A stretch of DNA of 64,000 nt from Halobellus captivus (lineage in GTDB: Archaea > Halobacteriota > Halobacteria > Halobacteriales > Haloferacaceae): NCBI RefSeq assembly GCF_003697845.1, contig NZ_RDQE01000005.1, positions 1 through 64,000 on the forward strand, given 5' to 3'. Shown piece after piece: positions 35,077-42,062 of this stretch. Position numbers and translations under genes: made by a program. The notes under the pieces are model-generated. The model searched no databases. It was not told the origin of the DNA and worked only from the letters and a program-made list of their open reading frames with translations. The stretch's first letter is position 1. Each line of letters opens with the position of its first letter.

Positions 35077-35571
35077 CTACCGGTTCCCCGCGGACGTCTC
35101 GTAGACGTGCTCGACCGGCTCGAAGCCGAGCTCCTCGTAGAGCGCCGCGGCCTCGTCGTCGCCCTCGAGCACGTCGATACGGAAGAACTCCACCTCGTGG
35201 GGGGGTCCGGCGAACCACTCCTCGGCCGCCTCAAGGAGCGCCTTCCCGACGCCCTGGCCGCGGTGGTCGGGATCGACGTAGTGGCCGTTGATGTAGCCGT
35301 GGTCCTGGAGCCGGAAGATCGGGTGATCGCCCATCACGCGGGCCTCGAGGACGCCGATCAGTTCCCCGGAGGACTCCGCCTCCGCGACGACGACGGTGCC
35401 GTACTTGGAGTCGACGAGTTGGTTCTCGAAGTAGCGGATCCAGCGCTCGTCCGCGTTCTCCTTGTGACGGTATCGGTCGTCGTACTCCGAGAGGTGATCG
35501 GTGAACCCGTGCCAGAGCTCGATCAGCTCCTCCGCGTCCTCGCTCGTCGCGTGCCGCACTTCGTATGCCAT
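35077..35571 (-). CDS. GNAT-family N-acetyltransferase
   Basis: This 164-residue GNAT protein starts YEVRHATSEDAEELIELW. The acetyl-CoA motif VDPDHRGQGVGKALLEAAEEW lies near residue 100, and ALYEELGFEPVE is at the end. The ATG is supported by a TATA-like TTTTTTATC about 27 bp upstream. It ends six bases before the ferredoxin start, so the two are probably cotranscribed, but whether it acts in the aromatic pathway is unknown. Confidence 0.85.
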   Translation of the reverse strand: MAYEVRHATSEDAEELIELWHGFTDHLSEYDDRYRHKENADERWIRYFENQLVDSKYGTVVVAEAESSGELIGVLEARVMGDHPIFRLQDHGYINGHYVDPDHRGQGVGKALLEAAEEWFAGPPHEVEFFRIDVLEGDDEAAALYEELGFEPVEHVYETSAGNR

Positions 35572-35669
35572 GTGCGCTCCGTCGGCCCCGACTGATAAAA
35601 AAGATCGTGTCGACGGGTTCACTCGACCCTCGAGAGGCGATCGGCGGATCGGCCTCGGAGGGCGTCATC

Positions 35670-35730
35670 GATACGCGAATCGTATACAGAAAACAATTAT
35701 AATGCTGGCCTCCGAACGGGTAATTAGCCG
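35670..35730 (+). promoter_or_regulatory. paaA promoter with a GTATAC half-site
   Basis: TATA-like sequences (TTATAAT at about 35697-35703, TAATTAG at about 35721) precede paaA. Just upstream, at 35671-35685, ATACG-N5-CGTAT forms an inverted repeat that overlaps a GTATAC at 35682, the hexamer seen in pairs in the nearby repeat region. A regulator binding here would contact the BRE/TATA area. The regulator is unidentified. Confidence 0.5.
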
Positions 35731-35738
35731 ATCCGACC

Positions 35739-36659
35739 ATGCCCACAGAGAAACAGTTGAAAAAGCAGCTTCAAAACGGGAAGATGATCGAGAGCGAGGC
35801 GGAGATGACCGAGGGCTACAAGAAGGCCCTCAAACGGATCCTGCTCGTCTCCGGGGACACCGAGCTGATGAGCGCGCCCGCCTACTACGACCAGTCGCTG
35901 AACGCGCCGTCGATCGACGCCCGCGCGTCGTGTATCAGCGTCGTCCAGGACGAGCTCGGCCACGGTCACATCGCCTACCGCCTGCTGGAGGACCTCGGCG
36001 AGGACCGCCAGGAGCTGATCTACGAGCGCGAGCCCCACGAGTTCCGGAACACGTACGGGTTCGACCAGCACCTCGAGAACTTCGCGGAGCTCGTGACCGC
36101 TCACGGCATCTTCGACCGCGCGGGGATGGTGCTTCTCGGCGACATCTACGAGAACACGTCGTACGCGCCCTGGAAGCGCGCGCTGACGAAGGTCGAGAAG
36201 GAGGAGCAGTTCCACCTCCGGCACGGCGAGACGTGGATGCGTCGACTCGCCAACAAGAGCGACAAGACCCACGGGCGGCTCCAGGACGCCGTCGACTGGA
36301 TGTTCCCCATGGGCGTCGAGTGGTTCGGCATGTCCGACGAACAGAAGCGCAACACCGAGCAGCTCGACTACCGCATCAAGGGCAAATCGAACGACGAGCT
36401 CAGACAGGACTGGCTCTCGCGGACGCTCCCGCTGATGGAGGAGCTCGAACTCGACGTGCCGGCCCACTACGACGAGGAGGCGGACGAGTACGTCCTCGAG
36501 TACGACATGCCGGTCGCGTTCGACCAGGAGAACAAGGAGTGGCGCTTCGACGAGCCGATCTCCTGGGACGACGTGATCGACCGCTGGCGCAACCGCGGGC
36601 CGGCCAACGAGAAGTACGTGAACATGATCCAGTCCGGTGAAGTGAGCGTGCAGGTGTAA
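35739..36659 (+). CDS. paaA: Ring-1,2-phenylacetyl-CoA epoxidase, catalytic subunit PaaA
   Basis: This 306-residue diiron oxygenase catalytic subunit epoxidises the CoA-activated aromatic ring. The four-helix bundle ligands are visible as VVQDELGHGHIAY (Glu about 72, His about 75, the positions known in bacterial PaaA) and EKEEQFHLRHGE near residue 152. The N-terminus is PaaA-like (ESEAEMTEGYKKALKRIL). It leads paaA-paaD-paaB-paaC-zinc ribbon with gaps of a few bases. No PaaE reductase is encoded next to it. Confidence 0.93.
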   Translation: MPTEKQLKKQLQNGKMIESEAEMTEGYKKALKRILLVSGDTELMSAPAYYDQSLNAPSIDARASCISVVQDELGHGHIAYRLLEDLGEDRQELIYEREPHEFRNTYGFDQHLENFAELVTAHGIFDRAGMVLLGDIYENTSYAPWKRALTKVEKEEQFHLRHGETWMRRLANKSDKTHGRLQDAVDWMFPMGVEWFGMSDEQKRNTEQLDYRIKGKSNDELRQDWLSRTLPLMEELELDVPAHYDEEADEYVLEYDMPVAFDQENKEWRFDEPISWDDVIDRWRNRGPANEKYVNMIQSGEVSVQV

Positions 36660-36661
36660 CG

Positions 36662-37054
36662 ATGTCGGCGAAACAACGAACCGGCGGCGCCTCGGGACCG
36701 TCCCACGAAAGCGAGTTCGTCCAGCGGCGTCGAGCCGGCGCCTCGACCTTCGAGGAGCAGCTGTGGACGGAGCTCGACGGGATCCCGGACCCGCACATCC
36801 CGGTGAGCCTGGTCGAGATGGCGATGGTCTACGACGTGACGGCCGATGACGGCCACGTCGACGTGGAGATGTCCTTCCCGTGTATGGGCTGTCCGGCCTA
36901 CGACATGATCAAGAACGACGTCCGGAGCTGTCTCCGCGTGGTCGACGGCGTCGACTCAGTCGACGTCGACGTGGTATGGGACCCGGTGTGGTCGAAGGAC
37001 ATGCTCACCGAGCCGGTGCGCGAGAAAATGCGGAACTCGGGGATCAGCCTATGA
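36662..37054 (+). CDS. paaD: PaaD-type MIP18/DUF59 iron-sulfur assembly factor (N-terminal part only)
   Basis: This 130-residue protein has a MIP18/DUF59 domain (LDGIPDPHIPVSLVEMAMVYDV, then SFPCMGCPAYDMIKNDVR with the reactive Cys, then VDVDVVWDPVWSKDMLTE). PaaD is needed to mature the epoxidase system. Bacterial PaaD also has a C-terminal zinc-binding region, which is missing here; the protein ends EKMRNSGISL. The zinc ribbon encoded three genes on appears to be the detached part. It overlaps paaB by four bases. Confidence 0.88.
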   Translation: MSAKQRTGGASGPSHESEFVQRRRAGASTFEEQLWTELDGIPDPHIPVSLVEMAMVYDVTADDGHVDVEMSFPCMGCPAYDMIKNDVRSCLRVVDGVDSVDVDVVWDPVWSKDMLTEPVREKMRNSGISL

Positions 37055-37266
37055 CGGGAACCACCAAGTACGCGGTGTTCGGGCGGCGAAACGAGGGGGA
37101 TGACACGCTCCACCTCGGCACCGTCTCCGCCCACAGCGACCGGCTGGCGAAGACGTACGCGTACAACACCTACGACGAGGAGGACTGGAACTACCTCGCG
37201 GTCGTGCGCGAGGAGGACCTACTCGAGGTCGAGGGCGGCAACGTCCGCCGGGAGGTGCCACAATGA
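37051..37266 (+). CDS. paaB: Phenylacetyl-CoA epoxidase subunit PaaB
   Basis: This 71-residue PaaB (YAVFGRRNEGDDTLHLGTVSA, then AKTYAYNTYDEEDWNYLAVVREEDL) is the small bridging subunit of the epoxidase, shorter than many bacterial PaaB proteins (about 95). It overlaps paaD upstream and paaC downstream by four bases each, consistent with coupled translation of complex subunits. Confidence 0.9.
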   Translation: MTGTTKYAVFGRRNEGDDTLHLGTVSAHSDRLAKTYAYNTYDEEDWNYLAVVREEDLLEVEGGNVRREVPQ

Positions 37267-38027
37267 GCGAGTGGCCCGCGGCGGCGGTCGACTACGTACA
37301 GGCGATCACGGACACGAAGCTCGTGTTGGGCCACCGCTACGCACAGTGGAGCCTCGCCGGCCCCTCGCTCGAGGACGACATCGGCGGCTCCAGCGCCGCC
37401 CAGGAGGAGGTCGGCCACGTCCGACAGCTCTTCCGGAAGCTGGAGTCACAGGGCCGCGACGGCGACTGGCTCCGGGGCGACCGCGACCCGGAGGAGTTCG
37501 CCAACGCCTCGTGTCTCGACGCCATCGACGGCGACTGGACGGAGTACATGGCCACGATCGCCCCGGTCGACCGCGCGGCGTGGTACATGCTCGACGCCGT
37601 CGACCGCGACGACATGGACGGGATGATCACGAAGATGGGCGAGGACGAGTACTTCCACCTGGAGTATCACGACGCCCGCCTCGAGACGCTGGCCGACGAG
37701 AGCCCGGAGAAGCTCCGGTCGACGCTGGCGGAGACGCTCCCGTCGGCGCTCGCGCTGATCGGTCCCGAGAACCTCGACGACGACGCCGATCCGCTCGTGG
37801 ACGCCGGGTTCACGAGCCAGTCGGTCGAGGGGATCCGTGAGCGGTTCGTCGACCACTACCGCGACCTCTTCGCCGACACGGACGTGTCGCTCGAGGACGT
37901 CGACTGGGACGCGCCGGACGCCGACGCGTGGGACGAGACCAGACGCCGCGTCGGCGGCGGCGGGATCCGGAAGGAGGACCTCGTCCAGATCCGTGGCGAA
38001 CGGAACGCCGAGTTCGCGATCGAGTGA
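37263..38027 (+). CDS. paaC: Phenylacetyl-CoA epoxidase subunit PaaC
   Basis: This 254-residue ferritin-like subunit pairs with PaaA. It keeps diiron-like positions (AAQEEVGHVRQLF near residue 45 and KMGEDEYFHLEYHDARLE near 130), although in bacteria PaaC is structural and catalysis is by PaaA. It follows paaB with a four-base overlap and is followed after three bases by the zinc-ribbon gene. Confidence 0.92.
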   Translation: MSEWPAAAVDYVQAITDTKLVLGHRYAQWSLAGPSLEDDIGGSSAAQEEVGHVRQLFRKLESQGRDGDWLRGDRDPEEFANASCLDAIDGDWTEYMATIAPVDRAAWYMLDAVDRDDMDGMITKMGEDEYFHLEYHDARLETLADESPEKLRSTLAETLPSALALIGPENLDDDADPLVDAGFTSQSVEGIRERFVDHYRDLFADTDVSLEDVDWDAPDADAWDETRRRVGGGGIRKEDLVQIRGERNAEFAIE

Positions 38028-38030
38028 CCC

Positions 38031-38195
38031 ATGAGCGAGTCCGAAGACACCGTCGTTGAGTGTCCGCACTGCGGGTCGGCCGACGTCGACAAGGAGTCCG
38101 CGTTCGGCAGCGAGATCTCGAAGACGCAGTACTACTGTAACGGCTGTCACACCGTCTTCGAGCGGATCAAGTACGACGGACGACAGCCCGAGTAG
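38031..38195 (+). CDS. 54-residue zinc ribbon, detached PaaD C-terminal domain
   Basis: The 54-residue protein has two Cys pairs, VECPHCGSADVDKES and YYCNGCHTVFERIKYDG, a rubredoxin-like zinc ribbon. The spacing and the central GSEISKTQYYC resemble the C-terminal zinc-binding region of bacterial PaaD (CPxCGS...FGxTxCKxxYxCxxCxEPF). It starts three bases after paaC, so it belongs to the epoxidase operon. The likely role is to complete PaaD function in trans. The assignment is by motif and position. Confidence 0.8.
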   Translation: MSESEDTVVECPHCGSADVDKESAFGSEISKTQYYCNGCHTVFERIKYDGRQPE

Positions 38196-38354
38196 GGCCC
38201 GGCGGGCGGCCGAAGCGGCTGCCCGGGTACTCGAACGAAAGACCGTCGACGGCGAGAGAACCGCCGAGACGCCCGCTATCGGCGGATCTATCGGATCCTC
38301 ACGAACGATCGTAATGAGAACATACATATAGGACGAATTCGATCGGTGGATCGT

Positions 38355-39197
38355 ATGAAATCGTTCAGCGAGCTGGATCTAGAGTACTTCCAGACCGACT
38401 TGGAGGACCACATCGGAACCATCCGTCTCGACCGCCCGCCGGCGAACGCGCACAACATCGACGTACTGCTCGAGTTACAGCGCGTGGTCGAGACGGTCCG
38501 GTTCGACGAGGAGGTTCGCGCCGCCCTCTTCGGCAGCGCGAGCGAGAAGTTCTTCTCGACCGGGTTCGACATCAAGGAGCTCCAGACCGAGTCCGGCAAG
38601 CAGGTCGGCTACGCGAGCCAGACGAGCAAGGAGATCATCATGAAGATGCGGACGACCGACACGATCTTCATCGCGATGGTGAACGGTCACTGCATGGGCG
38701 GCGGCCTGGAGCTCGCGCTCGCGTGTGACTTCCGGTTCGTCGGCGACGACGACGGCTACAACGTCGGGATGCCCGAGATCCACCTCGGGCTCATCGCCGG
38801 CGAGGCGGGCACACAGCTGCTCCCGCGGTACATCGACCGGTCGACCGCGCTGAAGATGATGATCACCGGCGAGACGCTCACGCCCCAGGAGGCGACCGAC
38901 CGGGACATCTTCGACGAGATCCACCCGCCCGACGAGGTCGAGGACGCCGCCCGCGAGCTCGCCGCGCAGATCGTCGAGAAGTCGCACATGGCCGTCGGCC
39001 ACAACAAGCTGGCCGTCAACGAGGGTCTCGAGCTTCCGCTCTGGGACGCGCTCGCACACGAGCGGGAGCTCCAGAACCGCCTGCTCGGCTCCGACGTGGC
39101 GAAGGAGGGCGTCGACGCCTTCCTCGGCGACCACGAGCCCGACTTCCTCGGCGTCGAACTCGGCGACAAGGAACCGGGCGCGCCCGGCGAGGAGTAG
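38355..39197 (+). CDS. Enoyl-CoA hydratase/isomerase
   Basis: This 280-residue crotonase-family enzyme has both Glu positions (MGGGLELALACDF and GMPEIHLGLIAGEAGTQLLP) and the FSTGFDIKEL oxyanion segment. The C-terminus adds about 15 residues (LGDKEPGAPGEE). An ACATATAGG box about 27 bp before the ATG gives it its own leaderless promoter although it follows the paa genes. It may act as a PaaF-like hydratase; the exact step is unknown. Confidence 0.9.
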   Translation: MKSFSELDLEYFQTDLEDHIGTIRLDRPPANAHNIDVLLELQRVVETVRFDEEVRAALFGSASEKFFSTGFDIKELQTESGKQVGYASQTSKEIIMKMRTTDTIFIAMVNGHCMGGGLELALACDFRFVGDDDGYNVGMPEIHLGLIAGEAGTQLLPRYIDRSTALKMMITGETLTPQEATDRDIFDEIHPPDEVEDAARELAAQIVEKSHMAVGHNKLAVNEGLELPLWDALAHERELQNRLLGSDVAKEGVDAFLGDHEPDFLGVELGDKEPGAPGEE

Positions 39198-39251
39198 GGC
39201 GACCGATCCGGCGAGGGTCGATCGGACGGACCGAGAACGAGCGGGGACCGA

Positions 39252-40406
39252 CTAGAGGCCGAGCGCCTCGCCCGCGACCGTCGTCTTCTGTATCTCCGTC
39301 GTGCCGCCGATGATGCTCAGGATCTTCGCGTCCCGGTAGTACCGCTCCAAGGGGAGGTCGGTGCGGTACCCCTTCCCGCCGTGGACCTGGATCGCGTTTC
39401 GCGTGACGAACTCGGCGGCCTCGCTCGCGACGTACTTCGCCTTGCTCGAGGTCCGCGTGTCGCCCTCGCCGTCGGCGATCCGCTTCGCGGAGTCGTACAC
39501 CAGGTGCCGGGCCCCGTCGAGTTCGGCGTCCATGTCCGCGACGAGCACCTGGACCGCCTGGTAGTTCCCGACCGGCTGGCCGCCCTGCTCGCGGTCGCCC
39601 GCGTACGCGATCGCGTCGTCGAAGGCCGCCCGCGCGATCCCGGTGCCGATCGCGCCGAGCCCGGTTCGGGCCATGTCGATGGTGCCCATCGCGATCCGGA
39701 ACCCCCGTCCGACCTCGCCGAGCAGCGCGTCGTCGCCGACGCGCACGTCGGAGAGCGTCGAGTCCCCGGTGACGTGCCCGCGCATCCCCATGTACTCGAC
39801 GCGCTCGAAGTCGAACCCCTCCCGGTCGTCGGTGCCGGGAACGAGGAAGACGCTGACGCCGTGGCCCTCCTCGGGTGCGGGGCGTTTCCGGGCGACGACG
39901 AGGTGGAGGTCGGCGACGCCCGCGTTCGTCCCGAACGCCTTCTCGCCGGAGAGCAGGTACCCCTCGTCGTCAGCGGCCGCCACGGTCGACAGCTCGCTCG
40001 GCGAGCTGCCGGCGTCGGGCTCGGTCAGGAGCATCGAGCCGACCGTCTCGCCGCGCGCCATGGGTTCGAGGTATCGCTCCTTCTGGTCGTCCGTGCCGAA
40101 CTCGGCGACGGGAAGCGCGGCGAAGGTGTGGCCCTGGATCGTCTCGGCGACCGCGCCGGACGCCTCGGCGATCCGCTCGATCGCGAGACAGTACGAGAGG
40201 AAGTCGGAGCCCTCGCCGCCGTACGCCTCCGGGAGGAGGATCCCGAGCAGGCCCCGATCGCCCGCCTCCTCGATCACCTCCCGGGGGAACTCGTCGGTGC
40301 GTTCGATGCGGTCGGCCGCCGGCTCCACGACCTCCGTCGCGAACGACGCGGCCCGGTCGCGTATCTCCCGATGCTCGTCGGTGAGCGCGCTCTCGATGAG
40401 GCTCAT
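39252..40406 (-). CDS. Acyl-CoA dehydrogenase homologue lacking the usual catalytic Glu
   Basis: This 384-residue protein has the acyl-CoA dehydrogenase fold: LTEPDAGSSPSELSTVAA for FAD, GMRGHVTGDSTLSDV, and the C-terminal AIQVHGGKGYRTDLPLERYYRDAK. In short-chain enzymes the base is the Glu of YEGT; here the segment reads IIGGTTEIQ, so it is Gly. The alternative base position in isovaleryl/long-chain enzymes (DLER) reads DMART. It may use another residue or another chemistry. It is convergent with the crotonase gene and has the TnpB element just upstream. Confidence 0.88.
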   Translation of the reverse strand: MSLIESALTDEHREIRDRAASFATEVVEPAADRIERTDEFPREVIEEAGDRGLLGILLPEAYGGEGSDFLSYCLAIERIAEASGAVAETIQGHTFAALPVAEFGTDDQKERYLEPMARGETVGSMLLTEPDAGSSPSELSTVAAADDEGYLLSGEKAFGTNAGVADLHLVVARKRPAPEEGHGVSVFLVPGTDDREGFDFERVEYMGMRGHVTGDSTLSDVRVGDDALLGEVGRGFRIAMGTIDMARTGLGAIGTGIARAAFDDAIAYAGDREQGGQPVGNYQAVQVLVADMDAELDGARHLVYDSAKRIADGEGDTRTSSKAKYVASEAAEFVTRNAIQVHGGKGYRTDLPLERYYRDAKILSIIGGTTEIQKTTVAGEALGL

Positions 40407-40551
40407 ACGGGCCTACACGCGCGGGCAGGGCGGATAAAGGTTCCCGGAGCGGTACGCGCCGATCGGGACGGGCCTACCTGAATCAAGGAGAGAGTCCCGC
40501 CGTTTACGACGGGCGTGAATCCGACAACTGTAGAATAACCGTTGACGTCGC

Positions 40552-40683
40552 TCAGTCCTGGGTATCCAAGTCGTCGGCCGCGTGAACAAGCATCCCGCGC
40601 CACGTTAGCCCATACTTGTTTTTCACGTCTCTCAACCGCTCGTACTGTTCCTCGTCCGGCACTTCGATGTGGATGTTCGTCAC
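40552..40683 (-). CDS. 43-residue ORF inside the TnpB element
   Basis: A GTG-started 43-residue ORF reads TNIHIEVPDEEQYERLRD, then VKNKYGLTWRGMLVHAADDLD. A beta strand followed by two helices would suit a short ribbon-helix-helix-like protein. A TATA-like ACATAAATC lies about 27 bp before the GTG, and the same AT patch serves tnpB in the other direction. I recall similar short proteins annotated in haloarchaea, but have not checked. It could regulate the element. Confidence 0.55.
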   Translation of the reverse strand: MTNIHIEVPDEEQYERLRDVKNKYGLTWRGMLVHAADDLDTQD

Positions 40684-40739
40684 ACTTTGATCTATGAATA
40701 ACCATAGATTTATGTTTTGCTCTCCCGTTGAAGTGATCG
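40684..40739. promoter_or_regulatory. Shared divergent promoter in the TnpB element
   Basis: One AT-rich patch (CATAGATTTATG, about 40702-40715) lies 27-30 bp from both the tnpB ATG at 40740 and the GTG of the small ORF at 40683, so it can serve as TATA element in both directions. Confidence 0.5.
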
Positions 40740-42013
40740 ATGAAGCGGACCAACACGTTCGACGTGGTTCCTCAGTCCGAGCAGGACGAGGAGTTGCTTC
40801 GACGCCTGTTGGACGCTTCTGCCGCTCTCTGGAACGAAATCAACTACGAGCGTCGCGAGAACTACGCCGATCCCGACGCCGACGTGTGGGAGATAAGCGA
40901 GTACCGCGGCCGCTACGGCGGGACGCTCGGCGCGTCAACCGTTCAGCAAATCGAACGGAAGAACCGCGAAGCGTGGCGGTCGTTCTTCGCGCTCCAACAG
41001 AAGGGCAAAGCCAACGGCAAACCCAGTTTCTGGGCAACGCCGAAGACGGGCGGGAACTCAGAACGTACATCCGCAATACGTCATACTCGGTCGAGTGGGG
41101 CGACTACTCTCGGCTCGAAATTCTGGTCGGAAAAGACTTGAAAGACGAGTACGGGCTTGGGCGTCAAGAGCGCCTGCGGCTCGAAGTCCGAGGCGAGCCC
41201 AACTGGACGGAGTACGACAAGCAGGGTCGGTTGGAGTTGTTCTACGACGAAAACGCACAGACATTCAGGGCCTTTCAGCCAGTCACTATCGACAATTCTC
41301 GACTGGTACACCCACTGGCCGACGAAACGGCCGCGCTGGATATTGGTGCGAACAACCTCGTCGCCTGTACGACTACGACCGGCCAGCGGTATCTCTACGA
41401 GGGGCGCGACTTGTTCGAGCGGTTCCGCGAGACGACCCGAGAGATCGCCCGGCTACAATCGCTCTTGGACGACGGTCGGTACAGCAGCCACCGGATACGC
41501 TCGCTGTATCGGCGGCGAACGCGACGACGCGATCACGCTCAAGACGCACTCGCTCGCGACCTCATCGAACGCCTGTACGAGGACGGCGTCGCCACGGTGT
41601 ACGTCGGCGCGTTGACGGACGTACTCGACACACACTGGTCGGTGGAGACGAACGCGAAGACGCACAATTTCCGGGCGTTCCGGGCGTTCATAGACCGCCT
41701 CGCGTGTACCGCCGAGGAGTACGGTATTTCGGTGGAGGTGCGATCGGAAGCATGGACCTCACAAGAGTGCCCGAACTGCGGGTCAACCGACCGGACGACG
41801 CGCCACCGAGACACGCTGACGTGTTTGTGCGGGTTCGAGGGACACGCGGACCTTACGGCGTCAGAGACGTTCCTGAAGCGGCAGACGACGGTAACACGGC
41901 CGATGGCACGGCCTGTGCGCCTCAAGTGGAACGACCACGAATGGTCAGAGTCACCACGCTCTTGTTCCAACGAGGAGCGCACGAACCCGCAAGTTGCCTC
42001 CGTGGGCCGGTAA
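40740..42013 (+). pseudogene. tnpB: tnpB, RNA-guided-nuclease-type protein gene with a frameshift
   Basis: Frame 1 encodes the N-terminus ([15 protein letters not shown] to GKPSFW) and the rest continues one frame over from [23 protein letters not shown] to the stop at 42013. The break is at about 41031-41035, where TTCTGGGCAAC looks like TTCTGGGGCAAC with one G lost. Together they cover a full IS1341-type TnpB, with [12 protein letters not shown] (first RuvC Asp), CPNCGS...[12 protein letters not shown] (zinc finger and last Asp). The second acidic position reads YVGALTDVL, with Ala where I would expect an acidic residue. Either the gene is dead or the G run is a sequencing error. Confidence 0.85.
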
Positions 42014-42062
42014 ACGGTACCCCCAGCGTGAGGAAACCTCGCCGTTTACGGCGAGGAGGATG

